Source: Mogibacterium sp. (GTDB lineage Bacteria; Bacillota; Clostridia; Peptostreptococcales; Anaerovoracaceae). Taken from it: a stretch of 10,254 nucleotides of DNA. Of this stretch, positions 1 to 6,629 are shown piece by piece. The notes under the pieces were generated by a model that saw only the letters and a list, made by a program, of their open reading frames with translations, did no database searches and was not told where the DNA came from. Every line of letters begins with the position of its first letter. Within the stretch, counting starts at the first letter, position 1. A program made the translations under genes and the position numbers. The DNA lies in contig JAFREV010000163.1 of NCBI GenBank assembly GCA_017434685.1, positions 1 through 10,254 on the forward strand, in the 5' to 3' direction.

Positions 1-2121
1 TACAACAAAATCTTTATAAAGGACGCTTGCCCTACGAAAATCGGCGGACAGGCAATAATGGAAGGCGTGATGATGCGCGGAACGGATCGCACGGCAGTTG
101 CCATGCGCCTTCCGAGCGGAGAATTCTATCTCAAGACTAAGATGCTGAAACCGGAGCCAAAAGCAATGAAGGTTCCGCTGGTCAGAGGAGTGGTCGCTTT
201 TGCGCGCTCACTCACCGACGGCATGGGCACACTGATGGAGTCCGCCAATATACTCGAAGAATATGCTCCGGAGGAGTACGAAGAGGGTAAATTCGAAGCG
301 TGGATCAACAAGAAGTTCGGAGCCAAGGCGGCATGGAACATACTGATGGGGCTCGCCCTGGTGGTGGCCGTTGTCATCTCGATCGCGTTCTTCGTCGTGC
401 TGCCTACCTGGGTGGTCAACTATATGGGCAAACTGACAGACAATGCACTTATCCTGAACCTCATCGAAGGACTTCTGAGAATAGTGCTGTTTATAGCCTA
501 TGTCCTCGCGATACGGAATATGGAGGACATCAGGAAACTCTTCAGATACCACGGGGCAGAGCACAAAACCATACATTGCTATGAGAACAAAGAGGATTTG
601 ACGCCTGAGAATGCAGCGAAGTATTACACCCTGCATCCGAGATGCGGAACGAGTTTCCTCATGTTCGTTTTAATAGTCAGCATACTTTTGTTCAGCTTCC
701 TGGGATGGCCGAATCTGCTGTGGAGAATCGTATCCAGACTTCTTCTGATACCGGTAATCGCAGGCATCAGCTACGAGCTTCTCAAATGGGCAGGCCGCTC
801 GGACGGAACTTTGGTAAAAGTTCTTTCGTGGCCGGGACTTATGCTTCAGAAACTCACGACTGCCGAGCCTACAATGGATCAGCTTGAGGTTGCCATACTC
901 GCACTTAAATCCGTGCTGGTCGACCCTGAAACCATAGAAGTCGAAGGCTTTGTGGATAAGGACGGCAACATTGTCAGGAGCATGAAGGAAGAAGCCAGAG
1001 CTCAGAAGGAAGTAAGCGAGTGGGAGGAAGGCGTTAAAGCCAACTCAGAATACAACAGCGAAATCAGCTCATCCGGACAGATGGCACCGCCGGCAGGAGA
1101 GGATGAGATCAACGAGGCAATCAAGTTCCTCGACAATCTCGATGCAGACGGATACACGCTTGTTGCCACGGAGAGCGACGACAGAAGAACAATAGTCGAG
1201 ATTATTACGGATAAAGAGGCACACGAAGCCAAGGAAAGAACCCTGGCCAGAAGATACACAGCCGATATCAAGACTTATGAGAATGCTCTCAAATGGGGAC
1301 AGGCAGCGCTCGGTATGATTGAGAACGGTCACAGAGAGGCACAGATAATCATGTCTTATGCGACCGGACTTACAGACAGCGAGATGCTGACGCGCTCCAA
1401 AGAACTCATGAGAGAAGAAGACTTCCACGAATATGAAAAGCGTATTTCTGCAAGAGTTGAGGGAATGCCGCTTCAGTACATCGTGGGAATTCAGGAGTTT
1501 ATGGGCCTTCCGTTCAGAGTAAACAAGACAGTGCTGATTCCGAGATTCGATACTGAGATCCTGGTAGAGAAAGTGCTCGGCATCATCAAAGAGAGAGGAT
1601 ACGAGAATCCGGAAGTGCTGGATATGTGTACCGGCAGCGGAGCCATCGGAGTGAGCATTGCAAACAAAGTTCCGGGAGCTAAAGTGACCATGGCAGATTC
1701 GTCTGACGAGGCACTTCACACAGCAATGGGCAATGCCGGAATCAACAAGGTTAACAAGAGGTGCATCTTCCTCGTCGGAGATATGTTTGACACACTTGCG
1801 GAGACTTCGACATACGATATCATCGTATGCAACCCGCCGTATATTCCGACAGCGGAGATTGATAAGCTTGCCGTAGAGGTCAGAAAACACGAGCCGCTCA
1901 AGGCCCTCGACGGAGGAGAGGACGGACTCGATTACTACAGAGTCATCGCAAGGGATGCGAGTTCACATCTTAAGTCCGGCGGTATTCTCGCACTTGAGAT
2001 AGGACATGATCAGGGCAAATCCGTTACGGAACTTCTCGCGGCATCGGGAATGTACAAAGACATAGAAGTATTCAAGGACCTCGCGGGGCACGACAGAGTG
2101 GTTACCGCCGAGAGAATATAA
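1..2121 (+). CDS. prmC: YqhQ/DUF1385 membrane domain fused to PrmC release-factor glutamine methyltransferase (5' partial)
   Basis: Two domains lie in one uninterrupted frame. Numbering here is from the Met at 58. The frame is open to the window edge, and the codons before 58 read CPTKIGGQAIMEGVMMRG, the conserved DUF1385 N-terminus, so the true start is upstream. Residues 1 to about 290 are DUF1385 (COG3872, unknown function): hydrophobic segments near 95-125, 133-155, 200-217 and 222-243, with the family motifs HGAEHK (165-170) and HPRCGTSF (192-200 region). A polar, acidic linker spans about 300-400. Residues 404-687 are a full-length PrmC, which uses S-adenosylmethionine to methylate the GGQ glutamine of release factors RF1/RF2. 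It shows the SAM-binding loop DMCTGSGAIG (522-531) and the substrate-amide motif NPPY (592-595). YqhQ and prmC are often neighbours in Clostridia; here they are fused, which should tether the methyltransferase to the membrane. Domain calls are firm; the purpose of the fusion is unknown. Confidence 0.93.
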   Translation, partial: YNKIFIKDACPTKIGGQAIMEGVMMRGTDRTAVAMRLPSGEFYLKTKMLKPEPKAMKVPLVRGVVAFARSLTDGMGTLMESANILEEYAPEEYEEGKFEAWINKKFGAKAAWNILMGLALVVAVVISIAFFVVLPTWVVNYMGKLTDNALILNLIEGLLRIVLFIAYVLAIRNMEDIRKLFRYHGAEHKTIHCYENKEDLTPENAAKYYTLHPRCGTSFLMFVLIVSILLFSFLGWPNLLWRIVSRLLLIPVIAGISYELLKWAGRSDGTLVKVLSWPGLMLQKLTTAEPTMDQLEVAILALKSVLVDPETIEVEGFVDKDGNIVRSMKEEARAQKEVSEWEEGVKANSEYNSEISSSGQMAPPAGEDEINEAIKFLDNLDADGYTLVATESDDRRTIVEIITDKEAHEAKERTLARRYTADIKTYENALKWGQAALGMIENGHREAQIIMSYATGLTDSEMLTRSKELMREEDFHEYEKRISARVEGMPLQYIVGIQEFMGLPFRVNKTVLIPRFDTEILVEKVLGIIKERGYENPEVLDMCTGSGAIGVSIANKVPGAKVTMADSSDEALHTAMGNAGINKVNKRCIFLVGDMFDTLAETSTYDIIVCNPPYIPTAEIDKLAVEVRKHEPLKALDGGEDGLDYYRVIARDASSHLKSGGILALEIGHDQGKSVTELLAASGMYKDIEVFKDLAGHDRVVTAERI

Positions 2122-2131
2122 GGAGGATGCC

Positions 2132-2317
2132 ATGTGCCTTTCTAATGTTTACAAGGATAAATTGGACGACGCAAACCTCCTGGCCAGGAATGTCGCAGAC
2201 ATTAAAATTCAGGACGGTCAGATTTTCTTTACGGACATAATGGGCGTCCGCACCGCTTTCGACGGACATTTGGATCGGATTGACCTGACTGAGAATTACA
2301 TAATTGTTAAAGAATAA
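2132..2317 (+). CDS. cooT: CooT-family small nickel-binding protein
   Basis: This 61-residue protein starts MCLSNVY and continues with a short beta-strand pattern (NVADIKIQDGQIFFTDIMG, then the hydrophobic tail IDLTENYIIVKE). It matches the CooT family: about 60-65 residues, an invariant Cys at position 2, and an SH3-like small beta fold. In the Rhodospirillum system CooT binds Ni(II), with Cys2 as a key ligand, and helps nickel reach carbon monoxide dehydrogenase. Many anaerobes carry CooT-like proteins without CO dehydrogenase nearby, and none is visible here. The start is fixed by AGGAGG at 2121-2126, five bases ahead of the ATG, and by the family's Met-Cys start. The gene lies 10 nt after the prmC fusion and 23 nt before the reductase gene, so cotranscription is likely. 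The exact metal partner is inferred from the family, not seen. Confidence 0.85.
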   Translation: MCLSNVYKDKLDDANLLARNVADIKIQDGQIFFTDIMGVRTAFDGHLDRIDLTENYIIVKE

Positions 2318-2340
2318 CAGAGGGAAAAGAGAGGGAATTA

Positions 2341-3489
2341 ATGTATTACAACGATTATCAGGATTTGAAACTTTCGGCACTCGGCCTCGGCTGCATGAGG
2401 CTTCCGTGCATCAACAATGAAGAGGCTAATCCGGATCAGGCTGCAGTTCAGGAGATGGTGGACTATGCCATGGAAAACGGCATTAACTACTACGACACCG
2501 CCTGGGGCTATCACTACGGAAAGAGCGAGAGCGTAATCGGAGAGGCCCTGTCTAAATACAATCATGACGATTTCTATATCGCTACGAAGTTTCCGGGCTA
2601 CGACCTTTCGAAATTCGGCAAGCATGAAGAAGTCTTTGAGAAGCAGCTCTCCAATTGCAAGGTGGATTACTTCGATTTCTACCTCTTCCACAATGTTTGC
2701 GAGTCGAACATCGATGCATATGTAAATGATGATAAAGGTCTTAGGGAGTACCTGCTCGAGCAAAAGAAAAACGGCAGGATCAAACATCTCGGATTCAGCT
2801 GCCACGGCACATTCGAGACAATGATGAGATTTCTCGAAAAGCACGGAGACATCGTAGAGTTCTGCCAGATTCAGCTGAACTATCTCGACTACGAATTCCA
2901 GAATGCCAAAGCCAAGATTGAGGAATTAAATGCAAGGGGAATTCCTATCTGGGTCATGGAAGCTCTCAGAGGAGGCAAACTCGCCAAAGGTTGCCTCGGA
3001 GCAGAGAAGATATTGGCCAAGACAAGACCGGACTTCACCCCTGTTAACTGGGCATTCTCGTTCCTCGAGTCGATTCCGGGAGTGACGATGATACTCTCGG
3101 GTATGTCAGATATGAAACAGCTCAAAGAAAACATCGAATTCTTTGACGAAAAGAAAGTGCTGGAGGACGAGGAGCTCGGAGCGCTCATCACAGCAGCACA
3201 TTATGACATCGAGGCACACAAGGGGACAGTGCCTTGCACAGCCTGCAGATACTGCATGGAGAATTGCCCGCAGGAGTTGGAGATTCCGAGAATCCTTGAA
3301 CTCTATAACGAGCACGTATACAGCGACGGCGGATTCCTCGGAGTAATGGGCGTAGAGGCCATCGAGGAAGGAAAAAAGCCATCCGACTGTATAGGATGCG
3401 GAGCCTGCGCAGCGGTTTGCCCACAGCAGATTGATATCCCGGGCACCATGAGCAAGTTTACGGAGCTTCTTAAAAACGAGGAAATCTAA
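2341..3489 (+). CDS. Aldo/keto reductase with C-terminal double [4Fe-4S] ferredoxin domain
   Basis: This 382-residue cytosolic oxidoreductase has an N-terminal aldo/keto reductase TIM barrel (about 1-280). The catalytic tetrad is visible: Asp52 and Tyr57 in DTAWGYHYGKSE, Lys83 in ATKFPG and His117 in LFHNV. Residues 299-361 add a ferredoxin-like tail with two cluster motifs, CTACRYCMENCP (299-310) and CIGCGACAAVCP (350-361). The second differs only slightly from a classical CxxCxxCxxxCP. This architecture is common in anaerobic Firmicutes and archaea, where the clusters probably let the enzyme exchange electrons with ferredoxin-type partners instead of, or as well as, NAD(P)H. No physiological substrate is known for most members. 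A purine-rich ribosome binding region (GAGAGGGAA) sits just before the ATG. The gene lies 23 nt after cooT and may share its transcript. Family assignment is firm; substrate is unknown. Confidence 0.94.
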   Translation: MYYNDYQDLKLSALGLGCMRLPCINNEEANPDQAAVQEMVDYAMENGINYYDTAWGYHYGKSESVIGEALSKYNHDDFYIATKFPGYDLSKFGKHEEVFEKQLSNCKVDYFDFYLFHNVCESNIDAYVNDDKGLREYLLEQKKNGRIKHLGFSCHGTFETMMRFLEKHGDIVEFCQIQLNYLDYEFQNAKAKIEELNARGIPIWVMEALRGGKLAKGCLGAEKILAKTRPDFTPVNWAFSFLESIPGVTMILSGMSDMKQLKENIEFFDEKKVLEDEELGALITAAHYDIEAHKGTVPCTACRYCMENCPQELEIPRILELYNEHVYSDGGFLGVMGVEAIEEGKKPSDCIGCGACAAVCPQQIDIPGTMSKFTELLKNEEI

Positions 3490-3543
3490 ACTGCTCAAAA
3501 CAAGCTATAGCGATAAACACTATAACTATTAAAGGAGCATTTT

Positions 3544-4671
3544 ATGGACTTCAGATACGCACTTCTCTATTTGGTGGTGGAGCTTTATTGTGCTGCACAG
3601 GCAGCAATAATCTACACTAAAGTATCCGACTATCTCGGAGCACGCATAGAGGTGAGCCTTTTCAAAAGAATGATTATAATGTTCTGGCTCTTCCTCTTGT
3701 TCGAAATCCTTTGGGTTCTCGGAACCAGTGGCATGGTCGCTATGCCATTGGAATATGCCTCGCTTTGCAAGATTTTATCCACCTTGTTCATACCGTTCGA
3801 AGTTTATTTCTGGCTTCATTTTGCCTTTAGGAGACTGAAGATAAAATGGATTGCAAATCCGGGGATGAACATTGTCACGATGCTTCCTTGCATCATTATG
3901 GTAGCGTGCTACCTTATATCAATTAAGAACGGTCTTGTATTCAGCATCGCAGAGGACGGAAGTTTGGTTCAGGGCCCGCTCGCAGCACTTACCGGAATGG
4001 TGGACAACCTCTACGGAATCTCAATTATTATAGGCGCGCTGACAGTACTGCTCAGAAATAAAGACACAATGATGCGCTGGAAAAGCGTGAGACACATCAT
4101 ATTCATCGCAATCTGCACTGCCGGAGGAATTCTGGATGCTGTTCTGTCGATGACACCTATCATGCCTATGATGATCACACTCTCGCTCGTGGGACTGTTT
4201 TCCAGTCTGCAGGAAGGACAGATTACCACAGACTATCTGACCGAGATGAACAACAGACGCGAGGCAACGCGCTTCATCGGAGAAGCTATTCGCAAATCGA
4301 GCGAAGATTTGCCGCTCTGGCTCATCATGATTGAGATTAAAACGGATAACAAAGAGATTGAACAGAAAGATATAGACGAGGAGACCATCATCGTAAAAGC
4401 TGCCAAAATCATATCGGATGTGGCATATCTGTATGATGCATTCTCTTCAAGATGGGGCGATGACATCTTTGTTATGGCAGCCCAGGGAATGAACGATATC
4501 AGAGTCAATGATTTCGAAGAAGGCCTGATCTGGAGACTCAAATGGGAGCTCTTTGAAAAAGGCGATTGGAGATCTGCGTGCGTCTATTCCGGCAAAGTAA
4601 AATGCGAAGATAAAAACGTCAATCTTGCGGATTTGATAAACACGCTCAGACTCTCGGTCGAGGAGAAGTAA
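3544..4671 (+). CDS. Seven-helix membrane protein with degenerate GGDEF domain
   Basis: This 375-residue protein has about seven hydrophobic segments, near residues 5-25, 42-65, 75-95, 109-129, 147-169, 182-202 and 206-222. A cytoplasmic domain of about 150 residues follows. It opens with DYLTEMNNRR (230-239), which matches the D-LTGL-NRR entry of diguanylate cyclase GGDEF domains. SSRWGDDIFVM (301-311) sits where R-x-GGDEF-x should be. Aligned from the conserved Arg303, the signature reads GDDIF, so the second Gly and the catalytic Glu are lost. The metal-binding strand usually reading DID-F is IEIK (263-266). I infer a membrane sensor whose GGDEF domain makes no cyclic di-GMP but may bind a nucleotide or a partner. 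AAAGGAG at 3531-3537 supports the start. The 54-nt gap before it shows no clear terminator, so read-through from the reductase gene is possible. Confidence 0.8.
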   Translation: MDFRYALLYLVVELYCAAQAAIIYTKVSDYLGARIEVSLFKRMIIMFWLFLLFEILWVLGTSGMVAMPLEYASLCKILSTLFIPFEVYFWLHFAFRRLKIKWIANPGMNIVTMLPCIIMVACYLISIKNGLVFSIAEDGSLVQGPLAALTGMVDNLYGISIIIGALTVLLRNKDTMMRWKSVRHIIFIAICTAGGILDAVLSMTPIMPMMITLSLVGLFSSLQEGQITTDYLTEMNNRREATRFIGEAIRKSSEDLPLWLIMIEIKTDNKEIEQKDIDEETIIVKAAKIISDVAYLYDAFSSRWGDDIFVMAAQGMNDIRVNDFEEGLIWRLKWELFEKGDWRSACVYSGKVKCEDKNVNLADLINTLRLSVEEK

Positions 4672-4693
4672 AAGTATCTTGGGAATAACTATG

Positions 4694-4730
4694 AAAAAAG
4701 AGGACAATGCATATGCAAAGTCCTCTTTTA
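4694..4730. terminator. Bidirectional intrinsic terminator between convergent genes
   Basis: AAAAGAGGAC (4696-4705) pairs perfectly with GTCCTCTTTT (4720-4729) around a 14-nt loop. The loop contains the short palindrome TGCATATGCA (4708-4717). A run of six A precedes the GC-rich part of the stem (4694-4699) and a T-rich stretch follows it. The hairpin can therefore end the GGDEF-like gene on the + strand and the His-rich gene on the - strand. The U tract is slightly longer for the minus direction. Confidence 0.8.
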
Positions 4731-4747
4731 GCGTTTATTGAATTCTG

Positions 4748-5032
4748 CTACTTATTAGTAATCAGAGACAGAGCCTGTTCGAGCAGGTCGTTGCTCTCGC
4801 CGAGTTTATCTACTGCTTCGTGCAGGAGATCCGCTGAGACTTCGTCGAAACTATGAGCGAGGTCGTGAAGTTCCTCGGCGTGGTGCCTGTTGTGATCAAG
4901 CATATATTTCAAAAGTGCAAGGGCCTCTTCCGGCGAAGATGCCGCTGCGTGAGAGTGGCTGTGGGTTGTTCCGTCAGCGTGTGTATGCTCGTGACAATGA
5001 CCGCAATGTTCGTGTGTATGTGTTTCGCTCAT
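4748..5032 (-). CDS. Small His/Cys-rich putative metal-binding protein
   Basis: This 94-residue protein has an extremely His-rich N-terminus: residues 1-28 contain ten His (5, 7, 9, 12, 14, 16, 18, 24, 26, 28) and two Cys (10, 13), mostly in alternating HxH or HCGHCH patterns. From about residue 34 it is predicted to form a helical hairpin with further His at 47, 50, 51, 56, 60 and 71 (for example DHNRHHAEELHDLAH). There is no signal peptide or membrane helix. His-rich tails of this sort occur in nickel, cobalt and zinc handling proteins, and I recall similar small His-tailed helical proteins near CooT genes in Clostridia. The likely role is metal storage or delivery in the cytosol. Reading the minus strand, AAGGAGT lies about eight bases before the ATG and fixes the start. 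The gene converges on the GGDEF-like gene and diverges from the dehydratase genes. Metal identity is unproven. Confidence 0.78.
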   Translation of the reverse strand: MSETHTHEHCGHCHEHTHADGTTHSHSHAAASSPEEALALLKYMLDHNRHHAEELHDLAHSFDEVSADLLHEAVDKLGESNDLLEQALSLITNK

Positions 5033-5124
5033 TTTGTTACTCCTTGTGACTGTAATTGCATCGGCGAATCAAAGATTTATTTTTAAGGCAGTAGTAAAAT
5101 GCTGCTTTTCTCTTGTCGAAAATC

Positions 5125-5155
5125 ATTCTATCACAATTACAATAAGTAGTGATAA
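5125..5155 (-). promoter_or_regulatory. Possible weak promoter for the His-rich gene
   Basis: On the minus strand, TAGAAT (complement of 5125-5130) resembles a -10 box, and TTATCA (complement of 5150-5155) a weak -35 box with a long 19-nt spacer. The box is about 90 nt upstream of the start codon. The imperfect -35 box and long spacer would suit a regulated promoter, but the call is tentative. Confidence 0.3.
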
Positions 5156-5170
5156 TCGCCACGAAAATAA

Positions 5171-5183
5171 CCCCATATAGGGG
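5171..5183. promoter_or_regulatory. CCCC-N5-GGGG inverted repeat, operator candidate
   Basis: The sequence CCCCATATAGGGG is a G/C-armed inverted repeat set in otherwise A/T-rich DNA. It lies between the divergent His-rich gene and the dehydratase genes, upstream of both candidate promoters. Operators of the CsoR/RcnR family of copper and nickel/cobalt sensors have C-tract/G-tract arms around an A/T centre, so a metal-responsive site is plausible next to a His-rich protein. No regulator gene is in the window. Confidence 0.35.
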
Positions 5184-5236
5184 AAGAGAAAATACTGTAA
5201 TTCTTGTATCAAAAAAATACAGAAACTAATTTGCAA

Positions 5237-5247
5237 AAAACGGTTTT
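5237..5247. promoter_or_regulatory. AAAAC-G-GTTTT palindrome upstream of the dehydratase promoter
   Basis: A perfect 5-bp inverted repeat (AAAACGGTTTT) ends 15 nt before the TTGACA box. Its position would suit an activator or repressor site, but the repeat is short and could be chance. Confidence 0.25.
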
Positions 5248-5262
5248 CGCGTTCAAATTACA

Positions 5263-5291
5263 TTGACAGAGCCTCCTGGAGCCCTTAAAAT
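5263..5291 (+). promoter_or_regulatory. Strong housekeeping-sigma promoter for the dehydratase operon
   Basis: TTGACA (5263-5268) is a perfect -35 box, and TAAAAT (5286-5291) is one base from consensus, with an ideal 17-nt spacer. Transcription should begin near 5298, leaving a leader of about 140 nt before the ATG at 5438. The spacer contains a small inverted repeat, CTCC-T-GGAG (5273-5281), which could be a repressor contact. A promoter this strong and unassisted implies control by repression or in the leader. Confidence 0.75.
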
Positions 5292-5297
5292 TAAAAT

Positions 5298-5437
5298 AAC
5301 ATTAAAACGCTTGGGGCGCTGTACCCTGCGATAATTTCAGAGATAAATAATAGAGGCTGACATACCGCAGAGGTAACTGCTCCCGAGAGAAATTTCACGT
5401 AAGATGTTGCTCAAAGAGGGAGAGGTAAGGTGACATA
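5298..5437 (+). promoter_or_regulatory. Structured 5' leader of the dehydratase operon, candidate cis-regulatory RNA
   Basis: The leader contains several pairings found by eye. One is a hairpin with CGC/GCG and GGG/CCC arms (5308-5330). Downstream lies a possible junction: TACC (5363-5366) with GGTA (5424-5427), GCAG/CTGC (5367-5370 with 5377-5380, loop AGGTAA) and TCCC/GGGA (5381-5384 with 5418-5421). The 3' strands lie in and next to the purine-rich ribosome binding region (GGGAGAGGTAAGGTG, 5418-5432), so folding could block translation. TGACATA occurs at 5358-5364 and 5431-5437, and AGAGGTAA at 5369-5376 and 5421-5428, allowing alternative pairing. It matches no riboswitch class I can recognise. 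Confidence 0.4.
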
Positions 5438-6628
5438 ATGCGCGACTTAAAGCATCTGATCTATTTCGAGGACCTGTTGCAGGAAGCTAACAACGAGCTC
5501 GTTCGAAAAGGCAAAGATGACGGCAATCTTTGCTTGGGCTATACTTGTTACTTCATGCCCGAGGTCCTTCTTGATTTGCCGGGCTGTTTCGCAGTCAGAC
5601 TGAGAGCGCCTAAGTGCACATCACCGGATATGGCCACATACTACATGTCCGGAAGAACATGCCACTACGGCAGATCCCTGCTCGAGAGAGCTCTGGAGGG
5701 CGGCTACAATTTCATCGACGCCCAGCTTGCAACGGAGACCTGCACGGTCACCTGCAGATTCCAAGAGCATCTCGGCTACATGGATGACGTTATCAACAAT
5801 GCCACATTCAAGACGGAATTCACGGATGTTCCGTTCAAGAAAAACGAAAACAGCATCGACCACTATGAGAAACAACTGAAGCTCCACGTTCTGGACTTCC
5901 TTGAGAGGGAGTTTGGCGTGGATGTTTCTGATGAAGCAATAATGAAGTCGATAGAGATCAACAACGAGGTGAACGACATCATCACGGAGATCGGCAACTT
6001 CCGTAAACTCGACAACCCTACGATTACGGGCTACGAGTTCCACGTAATAACTCTGGTTTCCATGGTTTGCCCGAAATATCTCATTATCGACAAACTCAGA
6101 GAGACGCTTGAAGAGCTCAAGACCAGAGAGCCTGACGACAAGCCGAACTACAAGATTAAGGTTCTGCTCGCCGGTTCCGAGAACGACGACCCGGATTTCA
6201 TAAAACTGATCGAAGGCTGCGGGGCCCTCGTTGTTGCGGACAGATTCTGCTACGGTTCGCTCGAGGCAAGAGGCCACATCAACGTGGAGCCGGGAGACTC
6301 TCCTCTGAGAGCGGTTGCCAAACACTATCTCCTGACAAGCCAGTGCGCGAGGTTCATGGAGCAGAGAGAAATGAGAAACCGCAAGAAAGTTATCGCCGAC
6401 TACGCCAAGGAATACAAAGCCGACGGCATCATCGTAGCCTCCAACAAATTCTGCGAATACTGGAGTTACGAGAGGATGATCGACTCAATCGTGCTGCCGA
6501 GGGACTACGGATTCCCTGTTTGCTCCATCGAAAAAGAGTACATCAACACCGCGTCCGGACAGCTCAGGACCAGGTTCCAGGCATTCGTGGAGAGCGTAGA
6601 ACTCAAGAAGTTACAGGAGGGCGTGTAA
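5438..6628 (+). CDS. 2-hydroxyacyl-CoA dehydratase-family protein, small subunit
   Basis: This 396-residue protein belongs to the 2-hydroxyacyl-CoA dehydratase / benzoyl-CoA reductase superfamily (HgdA/HgdB, FldB/FldC, BcrB/BcrC; COG1775). Known members are cytosolic, oxygen-sensitive iron-sulfur enzymes. After a one-electron push from an ATP-dependent activator, they remove water from (R)-2-hydroxyacyl-CoA or reduce aromatic acyl-CoA. The family layout is visible: GYTCYFMPE with Cys37 matches the usual G-x-x-C-x-x-x-PEE region; Cys75 in GRTCHYGRSLLE and Cys102/Cys106 in ATETCTVTC fit the cluster-ligand region; Cys271 in DRFCYGS lies in the second Rossmann-like half. Length is normal for a subunit of about 400 residues. 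AAGGTG ends five bases before the ATG at 5438. The large-subunit gene begins one base after its stop, implying translational coupling. Substrate is unknown, because no CoA-transferase or activator gene is in view. Confidence 0.82.
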   Translation: MRDLKHLIYFEDLLQEANNELVRKGKDDGNLCLGYTCYFMPEVLLDLPGCFAVRLRAPKCTSPDMATYYMSGRTCHYGRSLLERALEGGYNFIDAQLATETCTVTCRFQEHLGYMDDVINNATFKTEFTDVPFKKNENSIDHYEKQLKLHVLDFLEREFGVDVSDEAIMKSIEINNEVNDIITEIGNFRKLDNPTITGYEFHVITLVSMVCPKYLIIDKLRETLEELKTREPDDKPNYKIKVLLAGSENDDPDFIKLIEGCGALVVADRFCYGSLEARGHINVEPGDSPLRAVAKHYLLTSQCARFMEQREMRNRKKVIADYAKEYKADGIIVASNKFCEYWSYERMIDSIVLPRDYGFPVCSIEKEYINTASGQLRTRFQAFVESVELKKLQEGV

Positions 6629-6629
6629 G

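Noticed and set aside
1069..1890. 273-codon minus-strand frame opposite the PrmC domain
   Set aside because: Antisense shadow; the + strand frame carries clear PrmC catalytic motifs throughout.
3503..3527. TATAG/CTATA hairpin between the reductase and GGDEF-like genes as a terminator
   Set aside because: The stem is A/T-rich, only 5 bp and lacks a following T tract.
4853..5086. 77-codon + strand frame opposite the His-rich gene
   Set aside because: The minus-strand reading has a good ribosome binding site and a coherent His-rich/helical protein; the + frame has neither.
5061..5111. GGCAG/CTGCT hairpin in the divergent region as a terminator
   Set aside because: There is no gene upstream on the + strand to terminate. 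The 7-bp stem includes a wobble pair, and it may simply be part of the minus-strand leader.
5340..5437. Lysine-riboswitch-like start (ATAGAGG) in the dehydratase leader
   Set aside because: Only the opening bases resemble that class. The leader is too short from that point (about 90 nt) for the roughly 170-nt lysine aptamer, and the other core motifs are missing.
5298..5437. Cobalamin, SAM, TPP or NiCo riboswitch in the dehydratase leader
   Set aside because: None of the conserved core boxes of these classes is present.
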